DNA of 64,000 bases from Psychrobacter faecalis (GCF_016107575.1 NZ_JABAST010000005.1:54608-118607); one strand, 5' to 3'; shown: positions 24,298 through 34,637, counted from the first letter of the stretch. The notes: generated by a model from the letters alone, not told the origin. A program made the numbers and translations.

Positions 24298-27200
24298 GTG
24301 CCCTTGTTATATTCTCCGCTTTACCAAAGCATCCGTTTGATTTTATTTGGCGCCTTGGGCTTAACCAGCTTGACGGTCAGTGCGGCTCTTAATCCTGTCG
24401 ATAACAATGTTGATGCACAGACGACTGAGCCACTAATCACTGAAAATAGTAGTGACGCCACCTTGTATACCCTCTCTACTGAAAAGGGCAATCAAACCCA
24501 AAGTGGCACTGCTGATGCTAATAATAAAGCGTTAAACAGTCAATTAACAACTGCGCCTGTTTTCAACAATGATGACGTATTTACCAGTGACAACGTAAAT
24601 ATCACGGCAATTAATGACAGCAGTGACAGGATTGATGTTAATAATAATGCCGTCAACAACGCTACTAAAACAAACAATACCACTGCGCCCGTTAATAACA
24701 GCAGCACAGCCAAATCCAATAAGCGCAGCATTGATGTCAATGACGAAAGTATTCAAGACAGCCTGATACGTTTAGCAGAATTTTATGAATTAACGCCTGA
24801 TACAGATCCCGCTACGTTACATAATAATAGCAATGATGACGTAGCAGATAGCAATAACAGCGATATTCAAAACTCTTTTGCCGCGCAAACCATTGAACCT
24901 GTAGGCAACGACTTAAAACTGCTACCAAATAGCGTCGATAGCGCCCAGCGCTGTGAAGGTCAATGGGTTTATCCTAAAAAAAATCCTAATTACCAACGTG
25001 CGATCAATGAAACGGGCGCACCTAACGGCCAGCCAGCGCCCAACTTAAACGGCATTCCTAATAATCAAGCGCCACTGTTTGCAGAGTCGGATTATGGCTA
25101 TTACGACAATGTCGACTACGCCGAGCTTTCTGGTAATGTCATCGTTGACCAAGGAACGCAGCATATCGAAGCGGAAAAAATCGTACTCGATTTGAACAAC
25201 AATGTCGCAGCCGCACAGGGTAAAGTGATGTTTACCGACCAAGCGACTGGACAAAACAAAAACGCTGCTGGCTTGGCCGAAGCTAACCGTTTTCAAAACA
25301 GCAACGGACAAAATATCAATGGTCAAAACGCTAAGTCTAGCCTCACTGAAAAAGCCTCCACTGGCGGTCTTATCGGTGTCGCCGACAGCTTAAACTACAA
25401 TACCGAAACTGGACAATCAACAGCTAAGGACGTGGCTTTTGCTAGCGTAGAGCTGCAAGCACACGGCTATGCCAAGCGCTTAAACCGCCCTAACGAGACG
25501 CAGTATGAGCTTGATGAGGTGATGTTTAGCACCTGCCCGCCGACCAACCGTAAATGGCAGTTTGATGCTAAAAGCATCGATTTAGATACCGAAACAGGCC
25601 GCGGCGAAGCTTACAACACAACGTTTAAAATTGCTGATGTACCGGTATTTTATTTACCCTATTTTAATTTCCCTATAGACAATAGACGCAGCAGCGGCTT
25701 TTTATTACCGAGCGCGAGTGTCGGTAGTGAAAGCGGACTTGAAGTTGACGTACCTTATTATTTTAATTTAGCGCCATACTACGACGCCACCCTTAATACT
25801 CGCGTTTATACCAACCGTAACCCCATGCTCTCCGGTGAGTTTCGTTATCTAACTGAGGAGTACGGCGAAGGGATTTTTAACGGCTCTTATTTGCCCAACG
25901 ATAAAAAATATGACGGCGAAGATCGCAGCAGCTTTTTTTACGATCATTACTGGTCATCTACCAGTATTCCACGCTTAAGTGGCGACGCAAAATATAGCTA
26001 TGTGTCAGATGCCGATTATCTCAATGACTTCGATACCTTGGGTTTGTCAGACAATACCTTAAACCTACCACGCCGTGCGCGGGTGAATTATTATAACGAT
26101 TATGTCAATGGTGAATTAAAAGTCGAGACTTTCCAAACGCTCGATGCATTTAACAATAATGGACAGCCATTACAAGATAAAGACAAGCCGTACTCGCGCT
26201 TGCCACAGCTTAAACTTGACTATCGTCTACCATGGGCAAAAAGCTTTGATATCACAGGCGTAAGTGACTCGGCTTATTTTAAAAAATCCATCGATGATGG
26301 CTCTGAAAATGAAAAAAGTGGCACGCGTTTTTATAATAAATTAAGCGCCGTTTATCCGATGGAAAAATCTTGGGGCTATATCAAACCTAAACTTAGCTTA
26401 CAGCATTTATATACTTCTTATGATGAAGACAGCTTGGCGGACAATGATTTGAGCAAAGATGACGGCAACCAATCGGTATTTGTGCCTCAAGTCAGTGTCG
26501 ATGCTGGCCTGCACTTTTCTCAAGCGGGCTCACCCTTTGGCGCCTTTGACGATACTTTAGGCGGTTATCGCTTGCTCAGTCCGCGCTTAAAATATACCTA
26601 CTCGCCCTATAAAGACCAAAACGATATTCCTAACTTTAATACCCGTATTGCCTCTATCAACTACGAGCAACTGTTTTCGGACAGCTGGTTTTTAGGTCAT
26701 GACCGCTTGCAAGATTTGCATGCCTTTACACCCGGTATTAATTATCGTTACATCGATGCAACGGGTGTGACACGTTTTGATGGTAGTATCGCAGAGCAGT
26801 TTTATATCGATGATGGGCGCGTGACCCTTGAAGACCAAAAACCCGTGCTGACGAATTCTTCCTCAGGATTGGTTTGGGATACCAGTACCCAGCCTTATAA
26901 TAACGTCTGGGTCGATGTAAGCGGCGCGCTTACTCATAGCTATGATTTAAACTATATCACCACTGAGCTGCGTTATCAGCCATCTGACAACAGTTTATTT
27001 AACGTCGGCTTTGTGAAGCGTATGCGCGATGAAAACACCGACCAGTTACCTTTATCGGCGTTTACCGCATCAGCGGTTTTCCCAATTAATAATAACTGGC
27101 GCGTATTGGCGCAAGGTCAATACGATTATAATCGTGATAAAATGCTCGACTCGTTAATCGGTGTTGATTATGAGGATTGCTGTTTTGGTTTTGCAGTTTA

Positions 27201-27369
27201 TGGTCGTCGTTACTATAATGATTTGAATATCAAAGACAAACCAACACAAGCGATTATGGCAGAAATCAGACTCAACGGTCTTGGTAGCGGTAGCAGCCGC
27301 TTAACACGCTTACTTTCTGATAAAGTATTGGGCTTTGAGCCGGTTCAAAGCGCATGGAAAGATGAATAA
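24298..27369 (+). CDS. lptD: LptD, outer-membrane LPS assembly protein
   Basis: 1023 residues (E. coli 784). Order: signal peptide (about 1-30), a ~190-residue Asn/Asp/Thr-rich region without clear fold, the periplasmic OstA/LptA-like beta-jellyroll (about 275-430), and the 26-strand barrel. All four disulfide cysteines seem present: Cys219 in RCEGQW, Cys413 in STCPPTNRKW, and the adjacent pair Cys961-Cys962 in EDCCFG. LptD inserts LPS in the outer leaflet together with LptE. The start is uncertain: the frame opens with GTG at 24298, and a TTG at 24304 is better spaced from the AGG at 24294-24296. It is followed by surA, its chaperone gene. Confidence 0.94.
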   Translation: MPLLYSPLYQSIRLILFGALGLTSLTVSAALNPVDNNVDAQTTEPLITENSSDATLYTLSTEKGNQTQSGTADANNKALNSQLTTAPVFNNDDVFTSDNVNITAINDSSDRIDVNNNAVNNATKTNNTTAPVNNSSTAKSNKRSIDVNDESIQDSLIRLAEFYELTPDTDPATLHNNSNDDVADSNNSDIQNSFAAQTIEPVGNDLKLLPNSVDSAQRCEGQWVYPKKNPNYQRAINETGAPNGQPAPNLNGIPNNQAPLFAESDYGYYDNVDYAELSGNVIVDQGTQHIEAEKIVLDLNNNVAAAQGKVMFTDQATGQNKNAAGLAEANRFQNSNGQNINGQNAKSSLTEKASTGGLIGVADSLNYNTETGQSTAKDVAFASVELQAHGYAKRLNRPNETQYELDEVMFSTCPPTNRKWQFDAKSIDLDTETGRGEAYNTTFKIADVPVFYLPYFNFPIDNRRSSGFLLPSASVGSESGLEVDVPYYFNLAPYYDATLNTRVYTNRNPMLSGEFRYLTEEYGEGIFNGSYLPNDKKYDGEDRSSFFYDHYWSSTSIPRLSGDAKYSYVSDADYLNDFDTLGLSDNTLNLPRRARVNYYNDYVNGELKVETFQTLDAFNNNGQPLQDKDKPYSRLPQLKLDYRLPWAKSFDITGVSDSAYFKKSIDDGSENEKSGTRFYNKLSAVYPMEKSWGYIKPKLSLQHLYTSYDEDSLADNDLSKDDGNQSVFVPQVSVDAGLHFSQAGSPFGAFDDTLGGYRLLSPRLKYTYSPYKDQNDIPNFNTRIASINYEQLFSDSWFLGHDRLQDLHAFTPGINYRYIDATGVTRFDGSIAEQFYIDDGRVTLEDQKPVLTNSSSGLVWDTSTQPYNNVWVDVSGALTHSYDLNYITTELRYQPSDNSLFNVGFVKRMRDENTDQLPLSAFTASAVFPINNNWRVLAQGQYDYNRDKMLDSLIGVDYEDCCFGFAVYGRRYYNDLNIKDKPTQAIMAEIRLNGLGSGSSRLTRLLSDKVLGFEPVQSAWKDE

Positions 27370-27556
27370 AACGTCGTCTATATCCTTAGACTCACGTATG
27401 ATTGATGGTTTATGTATCAAGTAACTTTTGTGCTATAACAGCATATAGCAGTGTTTACACCCTATTATAAACAGCCTTAGCCGCTACTTAAATGAAGAGT
27501 AACGGCTATGGCTTAACCGATTACCATCCGATGCAATGACATTGATGAGGAGCATC

Positions 27557-28966
27557 ATGAGATTTTTTTCTTTACGTCAGACAAGCCGAGTTGTATTGCT
27601 TTCTATGGGTATGACGGGCGCTATTGCTCTGAGCCTAAGTGCGCAAGCAGCCACCGTTAAGCCTGCAAAAACTTCAGCTGCAAACGTTGATGCTGGCACT
27701 CAGAAAAATAGCGCCGCACGTTTGACGCCTGCCAATAGTACGGACGGTATCATTGCCTTGGTCAATGAAAACGCTATCTTAAAAAGTGATCTCATCGCTG
27801 CCATGGCGCAAACCCAAGCAAGGGCGCAGGCGGCTGGTGAACCGATTGCCAATTCAGCCCAGCTGCAGTCTGAAGTGTTAAACGCCCTCATCATGCGTGA
27901 ATTACAACTCTCAATGGTCAAACGAGTTGGTCTCAATCCTGATGAAGCTGCCATCAATCAGCGGCTGGCTCAAATCGCCCAAGCAGAAGGACTCAGCAGC
28001 CTTGGCGAGTTGCAACAACGTTTGGACGCCGCAAAACCAGGCAGTTATGCTACCCTACGCGCGCAATTGATTGAAGATGCCGCGATTCAAGCCTTGCAGC
28101 AGCGCCAAATCGCAAGCCGCGTGCGCATCAGCGAACAAGATATCGATGCCTTTTTGGCCTCTCCTGAAGCCAAGCGTTTGAGTCAAAGCGAATATCAAAC
28201 CATTCACGTACGTATCCCCTATATGGACGATTACAGCCGTCTGTCGGACGCCCAGCGTGAAGAAGCATTAAAAGTCGCGCAGCGTCTACGCACACGACTG
28301 CAAGCGCCAAATGTCGATGTCACAGAAGCCATTGCCGCAAGTCAAGGCAGCTACCCTATTCAGTTGCAAGGCGGCGATATGGGCTTTCATAAAGCGGCTG
28401 CACTACCAACCGAGCTTGCTAGCGAAATCACCAAACTTGAAGTTGGCGCCGTCAGTGCGCCGTTAGTGACCCCAGAAGGTATTGATATCATCAAACTGGC
28501 TGATAAAAAATCCAGTGATACCATGCTAGTGCCGCAGTGGCATACGCGTCACATTTTAGTCAAAGTCGATGAGCTACAAACCGATGCTTTGGCTGAGCAA
28601 AAAATCAATGACCTCTACGAGCAATTACGTAAAGGAGCCGACTTTGCGAGCCTAGCTTCAACTTATTCAGATGATCCCGGTTCAGCAGGACGCGGTGGCG
28701 ATTTGGATTGGGTTGGTGAAGAGCAAATGATTGGTCCGTTTGAAACAATGATGAAGAATACCGCCGTCGGTGATTACTCTGCACCATTCAAAACGCAATT
28801 TGGCTGGCACATTCTAAAAGTTGAAGGCAAACGCGAGCAAGATGTCAGCGATGAATACCGTCGCAATATGGCACGTCAAGCGCTATATCAGCGCCTTGCT
28901 CCGCAAGCCAAAGAAGACTGGCTACAAGAACTACAAGCCGGCGCTTATATTCAGATACTCGGCTAA
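27557..28966 (+). CDS. surA: SurA, periplasmic peptidyl-prolyl isomerase and OMP chaperone
   Basis: 469 residues from ATG 27557, which has GAGGAG five bases upstream. The frame extends 7 codons further to 27536 but without a ribosome site. There is a signal peptide, then the N-terminal chaperone domain (SurA_N; IIALVNENAILKSDL). A first, degenerate parvulin-like domain lies at about 205-310. A second, well-conserved parvulin domain has RHILVKVDEL, ADFASLASTYSDDPGSAGRGGDLDWV and FGWHILKVEG. SurA escorts LptD and BamA clients through the periplasm, so placement after lptD is functional and widespread. Confidence 0.94.
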   Translation: MRFFSLRQTSRVVLLSMGMTGAIALSLSAQAATVKPAKTSAANVDAGTQKNSAARLTPANSTDGIIALVNENAILKSDLIAAMAQTQARAQAAGEPIANSAQLQSEVLNALIMRELQLSMVKRVGLNPDEAAINQRLAQIAQAEGLSSLGELQQRLDAAKPGSYATLRAQLIEDAAIQALQQRQIASRVRISEQDIDAFLASPEAKRLSQSEYQTIHVRIPYMDDYSRLSDAQREEALKVAQRLRTRLQAPNVDVTEAIAASQGSYPIQLQGGDMGFHKAAALPTELASEITKLEVGAVSAPLVTPEGIDIIKLADKKSSDTMLVPQWHTRHILVKVDELQTDALAEQKINDLYEQLRKGADFASLASTYSDDPGSAGRGGDLDWVGEEQMIGPFETMMKNTAVGDYSAPFKTQFGWHILKVEGKREQDVSDEYRRNMARQALYQRLAPQAKEDWLQELQAGAYIQILG

Positions 28967-29002
28967 TTAGTATTTAATAATATCGAAAAAATTTTATAAA
29001 AG

Positions 29003-29037
29003 AAGGGTAGTATATGCTAATGCATGTACCCTTTTTT
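29003..29037 (+). terminator. Intrinsic terminator after surA
   Basis: AAGGGTA pairs with TACCCTT across a 17-base loop and is followed by TTTTTT. It lies 36 bp after the surA stop. Confidence 0.75.
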
Positions 29038-29133
29038 AATTTAGGTCATTTATTAAAAACTCCATAAATGATGGGATAAGCTTTAGCTCAGAGCTCTATA
29101 GTGAGTGAAAAGTAATAACAATACATCACGCAC

Positions 29134-29201
29134 TGCTGATATCAATTTTTCTTGCTAGCTGTGCCTGCGCAGACAGAGGCTACAAAAAATTGATATCAGC
29201 A
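29134..29201. repeat. Palindromic (inverted-repeat) element, 68 bp
   Basis: The ends TGCTGATATCAATTTTT and AAAAATTGATATCAGCA are perfect 17-bp inverted repeats. The inside also pairs partially around CTGCGCAG, so nearly the whole element folds into one hairpin. It has no coding capacity, lies between convergent genes, and has the look of a REP/MITE-like dispersed element. Confidence 0.65.
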
Positions 29202-29239
29202 ATACCGTCGCGTTTTTAGGATATTTTAACTATACATTC

Positions 29240-29270
29240 ATTAACGCTTTTATTAACGCTTTTATTAACG
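29240..29270. repeat. 12-bp tandem repeat, 2.6 copies
   Basis: ATTAACGCTTTT is repeated twice exactly, followed by ATTAACG. It lies between the palindromic element and the end of the putative small RNA. Confidence 0.6.
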
Positions 29271-29302
29271 GTCGAAAATATTTTTCAAATAAAAATAATG
29301 CA

Positions 29303-29342
29303 CAAAGAAAAGCCCCGAACCTAGGGCGTTGGGTTCAGGGCT
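29303..29342 (-). terminator. Intrinsic terminator of the putative Rsm RNA
   Basis: Read on the minus strand, AGCCCTGAACC pairs with GGTTCGGGGCT through one U-G wobble, followed by TTTCTTT. On the plus strand the wobble becomes a C-A mismatch and there is no T run, so the terminator belongs to the minus strand. Confidence 0.75.
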
Positions 29343-29483
29343 ATGGCGTTTCATATTGTTGTTATTATCTCTTCCGTGTTGACTCGTCCTAAGTCATAAA
29401 CAGTAACCTATAAGACAGCGGGCTGACCTGTGCTTTTATTGTTACTGCCTCAACACTGCATCCTTACGTATCCTTGTGTTGAT
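29305..29483 (-). ncRNA. Putative Rsm/Csr-type small regulatory RNA (CsrA/RsmA-sequestering)
   Basis: About 180 nt in a gene-free stretch. The inferred transcript opens with a hairpin, TCAACAC (29482-29476) with GTGTTGA (29456-29450). Its loop carries two AAGGA motifs (GGA at 29473 and 29463). A second stem, CAGTAAC (29447-29441) with GTTACTG (29407-29401), follows. Then comes a classic small hairpin, TGACT-TAGGACG-AGTCA (29396-29380), presenting GGA in its loop, and a single-stranded ACGGAA (GGA at 29375). An A-rich linker precedes an intrinsic terminator at 29342-29303. GGA in hairpin loops is the binding signature of CsrA/RsmA. A perfect GacA box lies about 65 bp upstream of the inferred start. 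Such RNAs (RsmX/Y/Z, CsrB) titrate CsrA under GacS/GacA control. Family and ends are inferred; no homology search was possible. Confidence 0.75.
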
Positions 29484-29489
29484 GGTTGT

Positions 29490-29495
29490 ATTCTA
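29490..29495 (-). promoter_or_regulatory. Candidate -10 box of the putative Rsm RNA
   Basis: TAGAAT on the minus strand lies seven bases before the first hairpin. The -35 region is poor (3 of 6 consensus bases), as expected for an activator-dependent promoter. Confidence 0.45.
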
Positions 29496-29540
29496 GGTGA
29501 ATTGACGCGGAACGACTAGAGGCTAAAGACCTTATTTAGC

Positions 29541-29556
29541 GTAAGCATTTGCTTAC
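29541..29556. promoter_or_regulatory. GacA-type upstream activating sequence
   Basis: GTAAGCATTTGCTTAC matches the core GTAAG-N6-CTTAC exactly and is embedded in an 18-bp palindrome. Its centre lies about 65 bp upstream of the inferred RNA start, as is usual for Gac-activated Rsm RNAs. Confidence 0.72.
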
Positions 29557-29603
29557 GTCGCCATTGTTTGTGGCGAGGGTTTTATACAGATGATAAAACC
29601 TTT

Positions 29604-30737
29604 TTAGCAATCACTTTCCTTTTCAGCCTCTGCATGTTCTTTTGATACTTTACAGCCCTCTTCCTTACCCGCTTCAATGGTATTTTTTGCCTCTTTGACA
29701 TCTTCTGCCTTCTCAATTGGCGCATTAGTTTCTTGGGTGCTGACTTTTTCGGGCTCGTATTGTAGCGTTGTCAGCACCGGAAAATGGTCGGAGCCGATAG
29801 CCGGCATGCGCTGAATATCGACTAAGGTGAAGCAGGCACTATGGAAAATATGATCTAACGCCCAACGTAAAAACGGATATTTAACATGAAAGGTATTGAT
29901 AAAATGGCGCCCGATACGAGGATCTAGCAAGCCTGAGATACGTTGAAAGCGGCGGGTAGTCTTTGACCAAGCGACATCGTTTAAATCTCCTGCCAATATC
30001 GCCGTTTGCTTATTTTCTTTGATATGTTTTCCAACCATCAGCAGCTCAGCATCGCGGGTCGTAGACTTATCTGCCTCTGTCGGACTGGGCGGCATCGGGT
30101 GCAAACAATAGAGCCAAATCACTTGTCCACCCTGCAAACGTAGCTGCGTATGGATAGATGGAATATCATCAATCATCAAATACTTAACTTCAGGGTCTAT
30201 GAGCTCAAGCTTAGAATACAGATGCATACCGTATAGATTATCCAAAGGCACTTTGACAGTATAAGGATAATTTGCTTCTATTTGATTAAGGGCTTTCTCC
30301 CATTTTTTATCAGTCTCTAAAGTAATTAAAATATCGGGGCGCTTATCTTTTACCAGTTCAACCAGTTTTTGGGTCTCATCATTGGGTGTCAATACGTTTG
30401 AAACCATGATTTTAAGCTGGTGCGCATGTCCATTTGGCATATCCTTGGCAGTGAGCACTTCTTTTTTCCAAAGTATGGTATAGGGCAACACCATACGCAA
30501 TTGAAAGGCGAGCGCGCTACTTAAAACGATAAATAACAGCCACTGACCAAGCTGCCAGTCCGACCAAAATATAACCATGCCAAGCCAAGCGGCGAACCCG
30601 AGGAACATGATTTGAATACGGGGAAACTCAACACCTCGCACCCACCAATTATCAAGAGGCAACAAGCCCCAAATAGTGACAAAGGCGATGAATCCTGCCA
30701 ACCACTGAGCGCCATAATATAAGAGGGAGAGATCCAT
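29604..30737 (-). CDS. Membrane-anchored endonuclease/exonuclease/phosphatase (EEP) family protein
   Basis: 377 residues. Three hydrophobic segments occupy about residues 8-95. The rest is an EEP fold with an early MVSNVLTPN, LITLETD (metal-binding Glu), LHPMPPSP, the core AGDLNDVAW, and the final GSDHFPVL. The last ~50 residues are a charged Glu/Lys tail. Related exported EEP proteins act on phosphate esters of unknown nature at the membrane; the substrate cannot be told from sequence. Its 3' end faces the putative Rsm RNA on the same strand, but that RNA has its own GacA box and promoter, so I treat them as separate. Confidence 0.78.
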   Translation of the reverse strand: MDLSLLYYGAQWLAGFIAFVTIWGLLPLDNWWVRGVEFPRIQIMFLGFAAWLGMVIFWSDWQLGQWLLFIVLSSALAFQLRMVLPYTILWKKEVLTAKDMPNGHAHQLKIMVSNVLTPNDETQKLVELVKDKRPDILITLETDKKWEKALNQIEANYPYTVKVPLDNLYGMHLYSKLELIDPEVKYLMIDDIPSIHTQLRLQGGQVIWLYCLHPMPPSPTEADKSTTRDAELLMVGKHIKENKQTAILAGDLNDVAWSKTTRRFQRISGLLDPRIGRHFINTFHVKYPFLRWALDHIFHSACFTLVDIQRMPAIGSDHFPVLTTLQYEPEKVSTQETNAPIEKAEDVKEAKNTIEAGKEEGCKVSKEHAEAEKESDC

Positions 30738-31190
30738 AATGTGTGTCGACCGTTTATTAAATGAATGGCAAAGCCAATAATAGTGAATATTCTTTATATA
30801 ATAATTGTTTGGGCTAAAATTATTTAAGCTAAAAATGATTGAGCGGCTAAACTCTAAACCTTTGTCACAAGATAAATAGCCTGCTTACTTTAGCACCTCA
30901 TCACGCCTGCGCCTACTATTGAACATTCATTAGACGTTAGCGGCTATAAAAAATTACAATTTAAGCCTTATTTAGAGGGGCTTGAATTTAAGAGAAGTTG
31001 ACACGATAAACAATCAGCAAGCTTAATAAATAGCAGGCTTTATGGGTAGTAGCATTGATAAGTAGAAAAGTGAATAAGTCATATCTGAAAAATGCGGTAT
31101 ATTCTCTAAAAAACCTTGCTTTTTGCTGCTATTCACGGCATTGTTATCGGTTGGCAGTGCAACAACTTATGGTGAAAAGGATTGAGTTTT
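30738..31190. promoter_or_regulatory. asd: Intergenic region with the asd promoter
   Basis: A TTGACA at 30998-31003 and CTTAAT at 31022-31027 with an 18-bp spacer form a plausible sigma-70 promoter for asd. This leaves a leader of about 155 bases. No lysine riboswitch consensus could be recognised by eye. The other 250 bases hold only a small imperfect hairpin near 30960-30990. Confidence 0.45.
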
Positions 31191-32324
31191 ATGAGTAATT
31201 TAACAGTAGGCTTGGTAGGCTGGCGCGGTATGGTCGGGTCAGTATTGATAGAGCGTATGCGTCAAGAAAAAGACTTCGATGGTATCACACCAGTGTTTTT
31301 TTCGACCAGTAACGCTGGCGGCGACGCCCCAAGCTTTGACGGTATCAAGACCAGCAAACTAAAAGATGCTCATGATATTGAAGCACTTGCTGCCTGTGAC
31401 GTAATTATCACCTGCCAAGGCGGCGATTATACCTCAAAGGTACATCAGCCCCTACGTGATAGCGGTTGGACTGGCTACTGGATTGACGCGGCAAGTACTT
31501 TACGTATGGAAGATGACAGCATCATCATTCTTGATCCTGTTAACCGCAATGTGATTGATAAGGCACTGGCAAATGGCAAAAAAGACTTCATCGGTGGTAA
31601 CTGTACCGTGTCACTGATGCTGATGGCAATCGGGGAGCTGTTTAATAAAGGCTGGGTTGAATGGGTCAGCGCCATGACTTATCAAGCAGCGAGTGGCTCT
31701 GGCGCCAACAACATGCGCGAGCTAATCGAAGGTATGGGCGTACTCCATGAAGCAGTCAAAGACGAGCTTGCCGACCCTGCCAGCGCCATCCTTGAGATCG
31801 ATAAAAAAATCGCTCAGACACAGCGCTCAGACGACTTTCCAAAGCAATACTTTGGCGTACCACTAGCAGGCAGTTTGATTCCTTATATCGATTCGCAGTT
31901 AGAAAACAAACAATCGCGCGAAGAATGGAAAGGTGGCGTTGAAACCAATAAAATCCTTGGCAATTCTGAAGCCGATAAAATTGCCATTGACGGTATGTGT
32001 GTCCGCGTTGGCGCCATGCGTTGTCACGCTCAAGGCTTAACGATTAAACTTAAAAAAGACATCCCGCTAGAAGAAATCGAAGCGGCATTGAAAAATAGCG
32101 ATAATCAGTGGTTAGATGTGGTTGAAGATACCAAAGAAGCTGCTATAAATCGCTTAACACCGGTAGCAGTAACTGGCACTTTAACAGTGGCGCTAGGACG
32201 CCTACGCAAGCTCAATATGGGCCCTGAATATTTGGGTGCGTTCACTGTCGGCGACCAGCTATTATGGGGCGCAGCAGAGCCATTACGCCGTATGCTGAAT
32301 ATCATCCGTGAGCAAAACAGCTAA
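31191..32324 (+). CDS. asd: Aspartate-semialdehyde dehydrogenase
   Basis: 377 residues from ATG 31191. A TTG at 31182 is also in frame but sits too close to the AAAGGA. The Rossmann start is [18 protein letters not shown]. The catalytic cysteine is Cys138 in GGNCTVSLM. Further signatures are [15 protein letters not shown] and the late [16 protein letters not shown]. The enzyme reduces L-aspartyl phosphate to the semialdehyde, feeding diaminopimelate/lysine, threonine and methionine synthesis. It belongs to the gram-negative long-form group. Terminated by a strong hairpin. Confidence 0.96.
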   Translation: MSNLTVGLVGWRGMVGSVLIERMRQEKDFDGITPVFFSTSNAGGDAPSFDGIKTSKLKDAHDIEALAACDVIITCQGGDYTSKVHQPLRDSGWTGYWIDAASTLRMEDDSIIILDPVNRNVIDKALANGKKDFIGGNCTVSLMLMAIGELFNKGWVEWVSAMTYQAASGSGANNMRELIEGMGVLHEAVKDELADPASAILEIDKKIAQTQRSDDFPKQYFGVPLAGSLIPYIDSQLENKQSREEWKGGVETNKILGNSEADKIAIDGMCVRVGAMRCHAQGLTIKLKKDIPLEEIEAALKNSDNQWLDVVEDTKEAAINRLTPVAVTGTLTVALGRLRKLNMGPEYLGAFTVGDQLLWGAAEPLRRMLNIIREQNS

Positions 32325-32342
32325 TCTTATTTAATCGCCAAT

Positions 32343-32370
32343 AAAAAAGACAGCGCTTGCTGTCTTTTTT
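32343..32370. terminator. Bidirectional terminator between asd and the broken SOUL gene
   Basis: AAAAAAGACAGC, loop GCTT, GCTGTCTTTTTT. A perfect 12-bp stem with T runs on both strands. Confidence 0.9.
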
Positions 32371-32406
32371 TAGCATCATTTTTGGCGTTATTTTTTTAAT
32401 AATGAA

Positions 32407-33051
32407 TCATTTAGGCTGATAAGCAATCATTATTTCATTGCGGCGCATAAATGGCAGCGTCCAAGGTGGATTATAACGCGCCAGCTCAGGCTTACCTGTG
32501 ATGGTTAAATTTTGCCCTTGCATCCAAGATTGTAGCTCTTTAGTTTTTGCCGCGACCTTTTCAGTACCCGCCAATCCTGAAAATTTAATAACGCCATAAG
32601 TTTGCGCTGGAACTTCTACAATTTCGATATTCGGATTATTGGGTTTTGGCAGCGTTTGCAGCGTATATCGGCTTGGCATGGTAAATTGCACGCGCCATTT
32701 GTCTTTAGTTTGTTAAATGCTGACTGGCGCAGTCATACTAATTTTACGACTCTTGCCATTTGCGGCGCTATTATTGCCAAAGATATAATCTGCTAGAATC
32801 TTAAATCCTGCACGGCTGGCGGCATCTTGGTCGCCCGTTACCCAAGTCTGTGCCATTAACTGCTCATCGTAACGACGCAGCTCAAAGTCTTCAGTCTGTT
32901 TTAGTACAGTATATTTTGGCTCTTCGGTTGCCATAGCTGCTCCTGATAGTAATAATGCGCTCGTTAATAACAGACCATTTAATAGGGCTTTATTTGATAA
33001 GTCATTATTCAATAGCAAGCGAATCGATGACAAATAAATTGCTTTATCCAT
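32407..33051 (-). pseudogene. SOUL-family haem-binding protein interrupted by an in-frame stop
   Basis: Two open segments, 33051-32713 and 32691-32407, lie in the same frame and together read as one exported SOUL/HBP-family protein of about 214 residues. The first half has a signal peptide (LLLTSALLLSGAAMA), YTVLKQTEDFELRRYDEQLMAQT and the ISMTAPV motif. After PVSI comes TAA, and the frame continues QTKDKWRVQFTMPSRYTL, exactly the family's next conserved block. The second half ends normally (FMRRNEIMIAYQPK). A single change CAA to TAA (Gln113) explains the break; no bases are missing. The family binds haem or porphyrins and its bacterial role is unclear. It is a recent pseudogene, a base-calling error, or a readthrough case. 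Confidence 0.85.
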
Positions 33052-33302
33052 ATCCTCTCTCCGCTATATACATTTAGCACTTAACATTTATTTGATTTAT
33101 AGTAGCTACTCTTCTAATTTAGCAATGACTTGGCAAGAATGTCTGTATTTTTTGGTTATAGCATGCCAATTAATAAGCGATTAATGTCCCGTTTAATTGT
33201 TAGCATGCTTAGGCTATTTTATAAACGCTCTCCTTATCTAAACCAATTGTCAGCCGCTTAAATATCCATGTCCAAAAAAATGCTTAACAATGTTATAATT
33301 AG

Positions 33303-34487
<1,185 letters not shown>

Positions 34488-34545
34488 CCATTTTTAGAGT
34501 TATTTTATCTGCGTAAGCTGCTTTAAGCTAAAGGCATTAAAATGG

Positions 34546-34577
34546 AAAAGGGCTTAAGATTAATCTTAAGCCCTTTT
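34546..34577. terminator. Bidirectional terminator between tgt and the NSS transporter
   Basis: AAAAGGGCTTAAGATT is followed by its exact reverse complement, giving a 32-bp perfect palindrome flanked by T/A runs for both converging genes. Confidence 0.9.
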
Positions 34578-34637
34578 TATTAGCTAATAATCAATACCGC
34601 CTAGAATTATAAGTACGTATTAATCATAGTTAATCTA

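Noticed and set aside
29303..29342. Reading the hairpin as a plus-strand terminator for surA
   Set aside because: surA already has its terminator at 29003-29037; on the plus strand this stem has a mismatch and no T run.
29404..29483. Short coding frames within the putative small RNA
   Set aside because: Frames are only a few codons long (the ATG after AAGG is followed at once by TGC-type codons and a stop); structure and GGA motifs explain the region better.
30738..31190. Lysine riboswitch before asd
   Set aside because: The leader is long enough, but I could not recognise the conserved core by eye; a covariance search would settle it.
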